This document shows, piece after piece, positions 1 through 8,335 of a stretch of DNA of 14,560 nt. A program made the translations under genes and the position numbers. This DNA is from CAVZLD01 sp964522605. GTDB taxonomy: Bacteria; Planctomycetota; Planctomycetia; Pirellulales; Pirellulaceae. The stretch spans positions 1-14,560 of the forward strand of contig CAZFWV010000159.1 in NCBI GenBank assembly GCA_964522605.1. The letters run 5' to 3'. Position 1 is the first letter of the stretch, and each line of letters opens with the position of its first letter. The notes under the pieces are model-generated. The model was not told where the DNA came from. It was given only the letters and a program-made list of their open reading frames with translations, and made no database searches.

Positions 1-1524
1 ATCTTCCGACTGCAGCGCGTACAGCCGCATCTCGGTGGGCAGGTAAAGCGTGCCGTTCGCTGCCACGGGGGTCCCGGTGATCGGTTCGTCGATGTCGATG
101 GTGGCGAGCAGTCTCTTTTGCGGTTCGGCGGCAAAGATCCACAGGTGACCGCGCCGCGTTCCTTGATACACTTTGCCGTCGGCAACCAGAGGCGAGCTCC
201 ATAGCTCACCGCCCCCCTCGTGGGTCCAGAGAGGCTGGCCGTTGCTCAGATCGACGCAATGCAGGATTCCGCTGCAATCGCCGACGAAGGCCATTCCGCG
301 ATGGATGGCGGGCGTCGCACACACGTGGCGTTTGACCGGATAGGACCAGATCAGCCCCCCTTCGGTAATCTCCCCGGTTTGCGTCGCATCGATACACTGG
401 AGCCAAGCTTCGTTCTTGCCCCACCAGATGTCACCGCCCACAGTGACATATACGCGTCCCTCGTGAAACACGGGCATGCTCTTGATGTTGCTTGGGCTCT
501 CGCGACGGTTCCGATGATAGCGATGCACGTCTTCTTTTGGCGCCGTGGGATCGCAATCGAACCGCCAGATGCGCTGTAACGTCAGCGGAGTTGGATCGAC
601 GGGCGGAGCAGTAATCGCCTCAAAGGCATAGACGACTCCGTCACCGCCTCCGAAAAAAACCAACTCCCGCCCATTCACGCGCCCCATGGCAGGTGACGAC
701 CACGTGCTGTGAAAGATCCGTGGGCCAATGCGTTCTTCGTCCTTGGCCACGAGACGTCCCGTTCGTTTGTCAAGCACAATCAAGCTGGGTGCATCGGGCT
801 TGCGGATCTTCACATGCGTGTTATCCACACCATTGCACGTGTTGAGGTAGAGGAAATCTCCGTGGATCAGGATCGAGGCGTGCGTGGAATCATGAGGGTA
901 CATTCCGGCCTGCGAGGGCATGTCGAACAGCCAGAGGATGTCGGCATCGAGCGGACCGACTTCCATCGGCGGTTCCCCGGGCAGTACAAGGTGCTGACCT
1001 TCGTCCTGATAAGGACCGTCATTCCCATTCGCCAAACCATGGAGATCCAGGCAAACCACCTCCGCCCGATTCGTCACCATGTAGACGCGATCGCCCTCGA
1101 CCGTCGGCGGAGAACACATGCCGGCCTGCGGCCAATCCAGAAAGATATCGCCCTGAAACTTCGGCACGACCAATTGCCAAAGCAGCCGGCCGTCGGCTTC
1201 ATCCAGACAGACGAGTACGCCGCGATCGCCCTCGTGACGCGGGTCGCGCGGCGGCTCGTTGTTACAGCCAATCAACACGCGTCCGCCCGCAACAACGGGC
1301 GTTGCATACGAAGTGCCCATGGGCACCGACCAGCGGACATTTCGACCGGTGGCGGGATCGAATGACTCGGGCACACCCACCTCACTCGACACCATGTTCC
1401 GCGAGTATTGCTCGCCCCATTGCGGACGGTCTGCCGCGACGGCCGGAGAGATCGACAACCAACTCGCGGACAACCAGACAACGGAGCCAATGAACGCCAG
1501 CTGCAGACAATGTCGGTAGCTCAT
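1..1524 (-). CDS. Secreted PQQ-type beta-propeller protein (3' end outside window)
   Basis: Reading the minus strand from the ATG at 1524 gives 508 codons with no stop, exactly to the window edge, so the gene continues leftwards. Residues 1-31 look like a Sec signal peptide: basic start, hydrophobic core, then an AVAA end just before DRPQWG. About seven propeller-blade repeats of the PQQ/BamB type follow. Each has a [S/T]xP-[V/A]-x-x-GRV-x-x-G strand pair and often a CLD or LxWQ element; examples lie near residues 72-117, 138-160, 275-302, 347-380, 402-434, 442-465 and 483-504. The protein is probably exported. Planctomycetes carry many such propellers, as PQQ-dependent dehydrogenase relatives or as non-enzymatic scaffolds. 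I see no clear PQQ-enzyme catalytic signature, so no reaction is assigned. The gene lies 14 bases downstream of the phoU stop, so the two are likely co-transcribed. Confidence 0.85.
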   Translation of the reverse strand, partial: MSYRHCLQLAFIGSVVWLSASWLSISPAVAADRPQWGEQYSRNMVSSEVGVPESFDPATGRNVRWSVPMGTSYATPVVAGGRVLIGCNNEPPRDPRHEGDRGVLVCLDEADGRLLWQLVVPKFQGDIFLDWPQAGMCSPPTVEGDRVYMVTNRAEVVCLDLHGLANGNDGPYQDEGQHLVLPGEPPMEVGPLDADILWLFDMPSQAGMYPHDSTHASILIHGDFLYLNTCNGVDNTHVKIRKPDAPSLIVLDKRTGRLVAKDEERIGPRIFHSTWSSPAMGRVNGRELVFFGGGDGVVYAFEAITAPPVDPTPLTLQRIWRFDCDPTAPKEDVHRYHRNRRESPSNIKSMPVFHEGRVYVTVGGDIWWGKNEAWLQCIDATQTGEITEGGLIWSYPVKRHVCATPAIHRGMAFVGDCSGILHCVDLSNGQPLWTHEGGGELWSSPLVADGKVYQGTRRGHLWIFAAEPQKRLLATIDIDEPITGTPVAANGTLYLPTEMRLYALQSED

Positions 1525-1538
1525 CAAGATGGTTCGCC

Positions 1539-2249
1539 TTATTCCTCATCCACCGGGGCTTGGGGCGGTAGATCTTTGCCATTGTGATGATGGCGAATAT
1601 CTTCCCCTTTCACCTCGTAGACGACTTCCTCGCAGATGTTCGTCGACTGATCCCCAATCCGCTCCAGCGCACGGGCGATCAAGACTTGAACCAAAGGGTC
1701 TGCCGCCGATGATTCCTTGCGTGCGGCATCGTCAGCAAGTCGTTCGGTCATCAGTCGCTCGACAACTTGATGATTCAATCGATCGGCCTCGTCGTCGCGT
1801 TCGATGGTTGCCCGCGCTTTCTCGCTATCCCCGCGAGTGAATGCGTCGAGGGAATCCGCCATCATTTGCGTGACGACGCCAGCCAATTGATGAATCTCGG
1901 GCAGCAGGGTAACTTTGCCACCTGCAGGAAGCAGTTGGGCGGACTTGCATAGATTCACCGCCTGGTCGCCGATCCGTTCCAACTCAACCGTCAAACGAGA
2001 GATCGACATGACCATCCGCAGGTCAGCTGCCACCGGACAGTACAGGACCATCAATTGCATTCCCGTACGGTCGATGTCGACCTGCATGCGGTCCAGCACT
2101 TCCTCCCGCTGAAAAACCTCCAGCACTAAGTCGTCGTCATGGGGATTCGAGAGGATCTTCACGGCAAGAGAAACCATCTGCTGGGTCAAGGTCCCCATTT
2201 CAATCACTTGCTGACGCAGGTTGGCTAAATGGTTCTCGAGCGCCTTCAT
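1539..2249 (-). CDS. phoU: PhoU-type phosphate transport/signalling regulator
   Basis: The product has 236 residues, the usual PhoU length, and the classic pair of three-helix-bundle halves. Each half has its metal-binding signature: ELERIGDQAVNLC at residues 89-101 and ALERIGDQSTNICEEVVY at residues 194-211. In characterised bacteria PhoU is a cytoplasmic protein that links the PstSCAB phosphate importer to the PhoR kinase and restrains the Pho regulon when phosphate is plentiful. The C-terminal tail (GEDIRHHHNGKD) is the usual extension after the second motif. The ATG at 2249 has only a weak purine-rich stretch upstream and no clear Shine-Dalgarno site. No pst or phoBR gene is in the window. 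The family assignment is secure; the pathway role is inferred from the family. Confidence 0.95.
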   Translation of the reverse strand: MKALENHLANLRQQVIEMGTLTQQMVSLAVKILSNPHDDDLVLEVFQREEVLDRMQVDIDRTGMQLMVLYCPVAADLRMVMSISRLTVELERIGDQAVNLCKSAQLLPAGGKVTLLPEIHQLAGVVTQMMADSLDAFTRGDSEKARATIERDDEADRLNHQVVERLMTERLADDAARKESSAADPLVQVLIARALERIGDQSTNICEEVVYEVKGEDIRHHHNGKDLPPQAPVDEE

Positions 2250-2409
2250 CTTCTTCTTTCAATCCCTTTGCGTGCTTGCCTGATCTCGTCGACCACCGGG
2301 ATTCCATCGACGATCCACCAACCCAGGCCTTAACAGTTATTTCACCGGTTCTTCAATGGTATGAGACGCCCACGAACTTGCCACCCCCCATCCTTGGGAA
2401 AACGGTCCA

Positions 2410-4731
2410 TCAGGGATCTGCCGAGAAGATCGCGCGGAAGTTGAAGCGGTCATTCGGCGCGACGTCCCCATGAAGAGTGAAGTCTGCCCAGGAATCGATT
2501 TGCGGCAGGTGATCGACCCACTTGAAGTCAATCTGGAAGGGCATGCGATCCAGCTTTAAGTCGCTTCGTGGAATCGCCAATTCCAGTTCCTTGCCTGCCG
2601 AGCGCCAAGCAACCGGAGTCGCTTGGCCCCAGGCATTTTGACCGTCTTGGTTCCACTGCAGCAGGAGTGATCCGTCGTCGCCTGGCTGATGATTCACGAT
2701 CAGATCGTATCCCAGCCATCCCGTATCGGCGCGGCTGTCGAGGTCGATCAGCAGGAGAGTCCCATCCAGGCGGTCCGGTGGCTGGCGCGCTTCGCGCGTG
2801 CGCAGATAGAAAAAGAGACTCTGGGAACCGAGGCTGACCTTGGCGAGTTCCAGGTCATTCCGCCCACTCGTATTCACGTACCGCAGTTCCTTGCCCCATC
2901 CCTTGTGATCGCGGTTTACCGGATCACCGCGCGTGTCTCGATACTCCGGCGAAACGTCCTGCCAGTCTTCGAAGCGACCATCGACCACGATTTCGCGAGA
3001 CTGGACGGGCGGGATCGGTCGCGCGCCTTTGTACCGGCGAATGTTCGCCACCATTTGGTAGTAGTAGTTGTCCGCATGGCCTCCGCGCATCGGTTCGATG
3101 TCCCGGCTGAACTCGGGATTGAATTGATCGACAAAGGTGACCGGACCGGGTTCGTAGAAGGAAGCCGTCTGATCGAAGCGCCCGGCAATCCACTCATTCC
3201 ATCCGGTAATGAAAATGAATGCAGGATCGATATCCAAGGCTCGTTGCCATTGTTGCGCGAAGTTCCGCCCCGTCGCGTCGGGTTCCCGTTGCGGGCGTCC
3301 AACTTCATAGCTGCGTCCGTGGGAGCGGGGATGGCTGAGAACACTCAAATGGCCATCGACTGCATTCTGTGCCACACCAACCGTCACCTGCTCCGCCTGC
3401 CCGGTTTCCGAATAGAAAACGTGCTGGGGATAGACCTCGAGCCATCCCCATTGCGATGGCCCCGTTGGACCACGGAAATAATCAGGCTGCGGTTTGCGGA
3501 AGGTGAAGAACTGGCGAATCTGCTGCTGCTGATCGTCGCTCAACAGGATCTGCAGCGCGCGATCACCGGTCGCCGGTTCGCCGTTACGATAGGCCGAACC
3601 CTGCGGAAACCGATCCGCTTCCGCACTCCACCAACCGATCCGCCCCGCGGGCCGGCAAATCTCCAGGTAATAGCGACCGGCGGGCAGCGGGTCCGCAAGT
3701 TCCAGGATCTGCCAGCCATTGTCCACAACCGCTTCACATCGCATCTGCGACAACAAGGGTCCATCCGGTCCGTCGCGATGCAATTCCAGCGTGACCGCAG
3801 AATCCGTCGTGGCCCAAGTCGCCAGTGCGGCGCCCACGGCGCGAAAAGGCTGGTCCACAGTAAAGCTCTGGCCGAGTGTCTGCTGTGCTTGAAGCTCCAC
3901 CGCCCGATCACGCCGATCGATGACGACGCGCGGGCCGAGGAGTGCCGGGTCCGCCAGGATCAGCGGCTTTCCCGCCCAACGAAACCACAACTCCGGATAG
4001 AGCCCAGGACCGTAGAGTTGCTCCCAAAGTTCGTTGACGACTTTGTCCGGAGCCCAAAAGGGACAGAGGAAAGCGAATTGAGGAACATGGTTGCCTTGTT
4101 GTCGCATCTGATTCCATACGCGGCCCAGCGCCTGCCAGCTGACGGGATAGGTCAACTGGTTCGTGACGTCAAACAGGACCATGTCGACGCCCGCATCCGA
4201 GAGCATTTGTGCGTGCTTCCGCAGCACGGCCTCGTCGTCGGACACATAGTAGCCAAAGATCGACTCGCCCCAATGATGCGGAGCATGCAACGGGCCCCAC
4301 AGCGGACTCTCGGGACGATTCATCGCCAACGGTTCCTGTTGCAGAATCCGGGAGATGTCGAAAGGTCCTTGATCGCCGTGCCGGCCCAGCCAGAGGAAAT
4401 AGAAGATGCCGACCGTTTTGTCGGCTCGGGGCGATCCAACCTGGTCGTGCGTGGGGACCGCCCGTCCCAAGGCATCGGTTGCCACCCAAGTGTCACTGGC
4501 CAGATCCCAGGTGCGAGATCGCATTTCAAGATCGGGAGGGCGAAGCTCCTGCTGAGCCGAGATCTGTCGCGTCTTTGGCTCGGCAAGAGCCTCGCCCTCC
4601 CCAAGTACCGTTCCTGAAATTGCTATGGGCAAATCTAGACTCGTCGCCTGCGCGGCCGCATTACTGCTGACGGCCGCCCCGACGAAACTAAGTTGCAGGA
4701 ACAGACGCAGCGAGGCATTCCAAGTGGTCAT
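2410..4731 (-). CDS. Secreted GH71/GH99-like glycosidase with inserted beta-sandwich and CBM9-like C-terminus
   Basis: I start this at the ATG at 4731 (773 residues). The open frame extends to 4941, but that would overlap ribD and place a signal peptide 70 residues inside. From 4731 the protein opens with a plausible Sec signal (hydrophobic core about residues 8-22, AAAQA end near 29). Residues 40-67 are encoded by an inverted repeat (listed separately). Residues 106-265 look like the first half of a GH71/GH99-type barrel (GIFYFLWLG at 108-116, DAGVDMVLFDVTN at 179-191). Residues 280-395 read as an inserted beta-sandwich. The barrel resumes with FIFITGWNEW at 505-514. Residues 580-770 resemble a CBM9-like module (VDGRFEDWQDV near the start, a closing FNFRAIFS). 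A role in breaking down or binding extracellular polysaccharide is inference; the substrate is unknown and catalytic residues are not established. No strong Shine-Dalgarno site precedes the start. Confidence 0.75.
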   Translation of the reverse strand: MTTWNASLRLFLQLSFVGAAVSSNAAAQATSLDLPIAISGTVLGEGEALAEPKTRQISAQQELRPPDLEMRSRTWDLASDTWVATDALGRAVPTHDQVGSPRADKTVGIFYFLWLGRHGDQGPFDISRILQQEPLAMNRPESPLWGPLHAPHHWGESIFGYYVSDDEAVLRKHAQMLSDAGVDMVLFDVTNQLTYPVSWQALGRVWNQMRQQGNHVPQFAFLCPFWAPDKVVNELWEQLYGPGLYPELWFRWAGKPLILADPALLGPRVVIDRRDRAVELQAQQTLGQSFTVDQPFRAVGAALATWATTDSAVTLELHRDGPDGPLLSQMRCEAVVDNGWQILELADPLPAGRYYLEICRPAGRIGWWSAEADRFPQGSAYRNGEPATGDRALQILLSDDQQQQIRQFFTFRKPQPDYFRGPTGPSQWGWLEVYPQHVFYSETGQAEQVTVGVAQNAVDGHLSVLSHPRSHGRSYEVGRPQREPDATGRNFAQQWQRALDIDPAFIFITGWNEWIAGRFDQTASFYEPGPVTFVDQFNPEFSRDIEPMRGGHADNYYYQMVANIRRYKGARPIPPVQSREIVVDGRFEDWQDVSPEYRDTRGDPVNRDHKGWGKELRYVNTSGRNDLELAKVSLGSQSLFFYLRTREARQPPDRLDGTLLLIDLDSRADTGWLGYDLIVNHQPGDDGSLLLQWNQDGQNAWGQATPVAWRSAGKELELAIPRSDLKLDRMPFQIDFKWVDHLPQIDSWADFTLHGDVAPNDRFNFRAIFSADP
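4534..4601. repeat. Imperfect inverted repeat (REP-like) inside the glycosidase gene
   Basis: Two 25-base arms, 4534-4558 and 4577-4601, are reverse complements at 22 of 25 positions, with an 18-base loop. The left arm starts GGGAGGGCGAAGCTCC. On the coding strand the element is open and reads GEGEALAEP followed by QQELRPPD. I recognise this EGEAPAEP-like peptide as a recurrent translation of palindromic repeats in planctomycete genomes, from memory and not from a search. The tetramer CAAG stands on both sides (4527-4530 and 4602-4605). The distance between these copies is 75 bases, exactly 25 codons, which fits an in-frame insertion with a short target duplication, though a 4-base match can be chance. 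Confidence 0.75.
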
Positions 4732-4844
4732 GGTTTGGATCCAGGGTTGACTTCGAGTTGTTAGGGATGACTCAGAAATCACTTCGGCATCTCGTTCCTG
4801 TCGTTTCACCGCGTGCCCAACGGGCCGCGGAAGGTTCCTCCCGA

Positions 4845-4876
4845 CGCGCGGGGCGATGCCCGCGCGGTTAAACGAG
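4845..4876 (-). repeat. Strong GC-rich hairpin next to a GGTTAAACGA word
   Basis: CGCGCGGG at 4845-4852 and CCCGCGCG at 4859-4866 form a perfect 8-pair stem around a 6-base loop. Reading the minus strand, the hairpin is preceded by TCGTTTAACC (4875-4866), which overlaps the stem by one base. The same 10-mer precedes another palindrome at 8596-8624. The hairpin lies about 40-60 bases past the ribD stop and upstream of the glycosidase start. No T-run follows on either strand, so a factor-independent terminator is unlikely. A dispersed palindromic repeat is more probable. Confidence 0.5.
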
Positions 4877-4906
4877 GAAGTTGTTTCTGAGCCGTTTCGT
4901 AGGATG

Positions 4907-6004
4907 TCATGGTAGGTAACCGTGAACGTGAAGGTCCTCACCCAGTTGCTCGAAGGTCAACCGTTGAAGCGGCAGTGCCAGGTCCATCTGGGAGATCCCG
5001 AGGCCGCCGATGGGCGAGGGCGCCTGAGAGCCGCCGATCAGTTTGGGAGCGATGAAGGCGTGCACCTCATCGATTTCGCGCAAATCCAGCAGACTGCCGA
5101 ACAGGCGCGCGCCGCCTTCGACGAGAATTCGCGTCATTTGGCGCCGACCAAGTTCATCGAGCAGCGACTCGAGACGTTCGCGATGATTGACTCCCGCGCA
5201 GGAAAACAATTCGCAGCCAGCGACTTCAAGCTGACGACGGCGATCCGCATCGGCGTCGTGTCCCACGGCGATGAGAACGGGAGCCTGATCGAGCGTTCGA
5301 ATGAGCTGGCTTTGCAGCGAAAGACGGGCCGACGAATCGACGAGGATCCGGACGGCGCGGCGCGGTCCGACGGGACGGGCAGTTAACTGCGGATCGTCGG
5401 CGGTCACCGTACCGCTACCGACCAGAATCCCATCGACCGTTCCGCGCAGAGCGTGTACGATCTGGCGCGAGGCGGTCGACGAGATCCATCGACTGTGGCC
5501 GGTATGCGTCGCCAGTTTGCCGTCGAGCGTCATCGCCCATTTGGCGATGATCCAAGGCCGCTTTTGCCGCTGCAGTTTCAAGTAGGGCGCATTCAACTGT
5601 TGCGCTTCGCGTTCGAGCAGACCGCAGGCAACCTGCAAACCGGCCTGCTGCAACTGCTGCAAGCCGCGGCCGGCGACTTGGGGAAACGGATCCTGTTGCG
5701 CGGCGACGACCCGTGCAATCCGTGCGCGAATCACGGCGTCGGTGCAGGGAGGCGTTTTTCCCTGATGGCAACAGGGCTCAAGCGTCACGTACATGGTGGC
5801 CCCGCGGACGTCCGCACCGCGGTCGAGGGCCATGATTTCGGCGTGCGGTCCGCCAAACTGCTCGTGCCAACCTTCGGCAAGCACCTGATCGCCGCGCGCG
5901 ATCACACAGCCGACCAGTGGGTTGGGTTCGACGGATCCCCGCCCCCGTTCCGCCAGCTCCAGGGCTCGGCGCATGTGACGCAGATCGGTTTCGTCGGTAG
6001 ACAT
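4907..6004 (-). CDS. ribD: Bifunctional riboflavin biosynthesis deaminase/reductase RibD
   Basis: This enzyme performs two cytoplasmic steps of riboflavin synthesis: zinc-dependent deamination of the pyrimidine intermediate made from GTP, then NADPH-dependent reduction of its ribosyl chain. Counted from the ATG at 6004 (365 residues), the deaminase half has HAE at 54-56 and TLEPCCHQGKTPPC at 74-87, giving the expected zinc ligands His54, Cys78 and Cys87. The reductase half has AMTLDGK at 157-163, VGSGTVTADDP at 195-205 and ILVEGGARLFG at 293-303. Both halves look complete. The frame is also open from a TTG at 6025 that overlaps the upstream TGA stop. I prefer the ATG because family similarity begins just after it (DLRHMRRALELA). 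It follows the SEC-C/TPR gene by 17 bases, so co-transcription is likely. No other rib gene is in the window. Confidence 0.95.
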   Translation of the reverse strand: MSTDETDLRHMRRALELAERGRGSVEPNPLVGCVIARGDQVLAEGWHEQFGGPHAEIMALDRGADVRGATMYVTLEPCCHQGKTPPCTDAVIRARIARVVAAQQDPFPQVAGRGLQQLQQAGLQVACGLLEREAQQLNAPYLKLQRQKRPWIIAKWAMTLDGKLATHTGHSRWISSTASRQIVHALRGTVDGILVGSGTVTADDPQLTARPVGPRRAVRILVDSSARLSLQSQLIRTLDQAPVLIAVGHDADADRRRQLEVAGCELFSCAGVNHRERLESLLDELGRRQMTRILVEGGARLFGSLLDLREIDEVHAFIAPKLIGGSQAPSPIGGLGISQMDLALPLQRLTFEQLGEDLHVHGYLP

Positions 6005-6021
6005 GGTACAGGCGGCGACGG

Positions 6022-8187
6022 TCAATCCATCCCGGGAAGCCAGAGCTTCGATTCTTCCTTTTTCTCATCCGCCTCGCTGGGAGGAGGAGTCGGGGGTGGG
6101 GCATCGGGTGTCCAAACGGCGGGAGCGGTCTGAACTTCGTGTGTCGCCGCTGCTGCCGCGACATCTCGCTTCGTCGGAATCATCAGTCGACCATCGGGAG
6201 TGACCAGTCCGTAGCGGGAGAGTACTTCCATCAGCGCTGAGCTGACGCCGGGCTCTTTCATGTAACGCGATTGAATCTCTTTCAACAATTGCAGAAACTG
6301 CTCCAACTCGCCGCGCAGCAACCGTAACTCCAATTCATCAATCAGCCATTGTGCCGGAGACTCTCCCTCCGACGTCGCCAACTTCCGTGCCTTTTCGAGG
6401 TATTCGAGCGCTTCGTCCGTCGACGGCGCAATGTCGGACAGGATATCGTATGCCTCGACTTTGTCGATCTTTTCATCCAGGCTGGGACGATGAATCACTT
6501 CTTGCGCCAGACCGCGTAGCGAAGCGACGTCACGATGTCCGTAAGCCCGTCGGTAGGCCGTGACCAATTGGTCGTCGCTCAATTCGCTCACATTGAGCCG
6601 CAAGAAATGGTGCACCGGCAGGCGGTCGACATCCGCCTCCGCCGCCTCAATCGGACCGGGCGCCGGCAGGTTCAGCTCCTCGCGCAGCGGCCCCATGTCC
6701 ACTTGCGAACTGCCGTCCCGCACCATCAGCTCGAGAATCAGCAGTGTTGCCATCAGGGGAACGCGCGATCGGCCTGCCTGGGCAGCTTCTCGCGGCGTCT
6801 TGTCGCCCAGCAGCGGGCTGGGCAGGCTGGGCCAACGCTCCAACACCGCGTGGCGATGCAGGTCACGGATGAGTTCCGCGCGTCGCTGCGGCTCCAATCC
6901 AGGCGGCACACGCCACGAACTGAAAAGCTCCGTCATCAGTCGCGAGGCTTTCGTCAGGACTTCTGTCGACACCGGCTCACGAAACGCTTCGCCCAGTAAC
7001 TCCTGCAAGAGTTGTTGGTGGGGCGGCGGTTCCTGAACTCTCGCCGTAATGAGTTCGATCCGGGCTTCGCGGTCGGTCTGCCGGCCATAGATCGCCATCG
7101 TACCGATCGACCGAGGAACGTCCGTGGCTTTCCATTCCGCGTTCGCCTCCGGCCAGGGCCGGTCGAGCAGGTCGAACAATGCCTTGGGCGGCGGTTGGTC
7201 GTCCTCCGAATCCGTCGGTTGCACCTCAAGTTGCCGCAGTTGCTTGCGCGACAAGCACTGCTCCATTAGCCGATCGGTCTCCGGCACATGGTAAATCTCC
7301 TTGACGATCTCGACTTGGGTCGCGTCCGAGTCAAGATCTAACAACTGGGCCAGCGCCTCCGCGTCGACTCGTTCTTCGAGCGGCATTTCCCGAATCCGCG
7401 AGAGTGCCCGGAACGCCACCACAGCTTCCTTGTTTTGAGCCAGCCAGCTACGGAGGACTCCCAGATTCTTCAGGATTGGCGCTGCGTCCAGGATCCGCTT
7501 GCTCATGTCCGACAGCTTGTCCGCGGCCAGCAACCAACGCCCTCGATAGGCCTCAGCCATCGCCGTTTGGAACTCGATTTTCCAAGTGACATCATCCGGG
7601 CACTCGGCAAAATCGAGAGACTCACGCAGCAACAGCGGAATCGTGCCGGTCTGGTTGAGCTGTAAAAACAACGAGACACATCGTTGATCCTTCGTTCTCG
7701 TGACTTCCAGCGCCAGTTGCAGATGGCCCTTCGCAGCCGCGGGAAAACCTTCCCGCATCAAACCGAGGCTCACGAGCAGAAGCGCCTCATACATCCGCGG
7801 CGTCACGACGGAATCCGCAACCTCAAAGGACCGCTGCAATTGTTCGACGGCGCGGTGAATACTCTCCCGTTCCAGGCACGTCATGATCGCCGGCAGCGCC
7901 TGCACGCTCGGATTCTGCGGGTCAATCTCCAGCAGTCGCTGTACCGTCTGCCCCGCTTTGTCCGCTTGATCCAGCGCGAGTTCGACCTCCGCCTTCAGCA
8001 TCAACAACGAGGATCGATCCGGGTATTTTCCGAGTAGCGAGTCGATCTTCTCCAGCGCGGCTAACCGCTGCTCGCCTTCCACCATCCGCTGAATCCGCTC
8101 CAGCTCGTGTACGATGTCGCGCGAGCAACAGAATTTGACCTTCTTGCCACTGCCACAAGGACACAATTGGTAGGGATCGAGTGTCAT
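6022..8187 (-). CDS. SEC-C metal-binding motif protein with TPR-like helical repeats
   Basis: The product has 721 residues from the ATG at 8187, which has a good GGAG site 5 bases upstream. The open frame reaches 8274, but the extra 29 residues look like untranslated sequence. Residues 9-21 (CPCGSGKKVKFCC) form a complete SEC-C zinc motif, known from the SecA C-terminus and YecA-like proteins, where it binds zinc and often contacts ribosomes or SecB. Residues 25-150 and several later stretches are amphipathic helix pairs of TPR type (for example EVELALDQADKAGQTVQRL). Around residues 455-475 is LLGDKTPREAAQAGR, similar to a motif I recall from other SEC-C proteins. The last 30 or so residues are rich in Pro and Glu and end in LWLPGMD. 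No signal peptide or membrane span is seen, so it is likely cytoplasmic. Its role is unknown; a scaffold or chaperone-like adaptor is the cautious reading. Confidence 0.8.
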   Translation of the reverse strand: MTLDPYQLCPCGSGKKVKFCCSRDIVHELERIQRMVEGEQRLAALEKIDSLLGKYPDRSSLLMLKAEVELALDQADKAGQTVQRLLEIDPQNPSVQALPAIMTCLERESIHRAVEQLQRSFEVADSVVTPRMYEALLLVSLGLMREGFPAAAKGHLQLALEVTRTKDQRCVSLFLQLNQTGTIPLLLRESLDFAECPDDVTWKIEFQTAMAEAYRGRWLLAADKLSDMSKRILDAAPILKNLGVLRSWLAQNKEAVVAFRALSRIREMPLEERVDAEALAQLLDLDSDATQVEIVKEIYHVPETDRLMEQCLSRKQLRQLEVQPTDSEDDQPPPKALFDLLDRPWPEANAEWKATDVPRSIGTMAIYGRQTDREARIELITARVQEPPPHQQLLQELLGEAFREPVSTEVLTKASRLMTELFSSWRVPPGLEPQRRAELIRDLHRHAVLERWPSLPSPLLGDKTPREAAQAGRSRVPLMATLLILELMVRDGSSQVDMGPLREELNLPAPGPIEAAEADVDRLPVHHFLRLNVSELSDDQLVTAYRRAYGHRDVASLRGLAQEVIHRPSLDEKIDKVEAYDILSDIAPSTDEALEYLEKARKLATSEGESPAQWLIDELELRLLRGELEQFLQLLKEIQSRYMKEPGVSSALMEVLSRYGLVTPDGRLMIPTKRDVAAAAATHEVQTAPAVWTPDAPPPTPPPSEADEKKEESKLWLPGMD

Positions 8188-8192
8188 GACTG

Positions 8193-8196
8193 CTCC
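8193..8196 (-). promoter_or_regulatory. Ribosome binding site of the SEC-C/TPR gene
   Basis: On the minus strand GGAG stands 5 bases before the ATG at 8187. This decides the start against the longer open frame beginning at 8274 and puts the SEC-C motif at the very N-terminus. Confidence 0.6.
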
Positions 8197-8272
8197 GAAT
8201 CGTTGGGCATGAAAGAGCCCCGCCGCAAGTCCTGCCGCCGTGTGGTGATGGGATCCGCGGCGAAAAAACGTC

Positions 8273-8335
8273 AAGGGTCAAAAAAGGGCACCGCCCCCGC
8301 GAGGCCGTTCCGACTTTCGACTCCTGACCCCTTTT
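8273..8335. repeat. GGGTCA/TGACCC inverted repeat, possible REP remnant
   Basis: AAGGGTCAAAAAAGGG at 8273-8288 faces GACTCCTGACCCCTTTT at 8319-8335. The core pairing is GGGTCA with TGACCC. On the minus strand the right side reads AAAAGGGGTCAGGAGTC, a word I associate from memory with repeats near REP-associated tyrosine transposases. No transposase gene is in the window, so this would be a solo or decayed copy. Confidence 0.35.

Noticed and set aside
2689..4617. A 642-codon open frame on the plus strand, antisense to the glycosidase gene
   Set aside because: It has no recognisable motif, is rich in Arg and Pro as expected from GC-rich antisense DNA, and mirrors a strand with a signal peptide and clear domains.
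4845..4866. Strong hairpin as a terminator for ribD
   Set aside because: No T-run follows the stem on either strand, and it carries a leader shared with another palindrome, so a repeat is the better reading.
4732..4941. The 70-residue N-terminal extension of the glycosidase frame
   Set aside because: It would overlap ribD and bury a good signal peptide, and it reads through the 4845-4876 palindrome.
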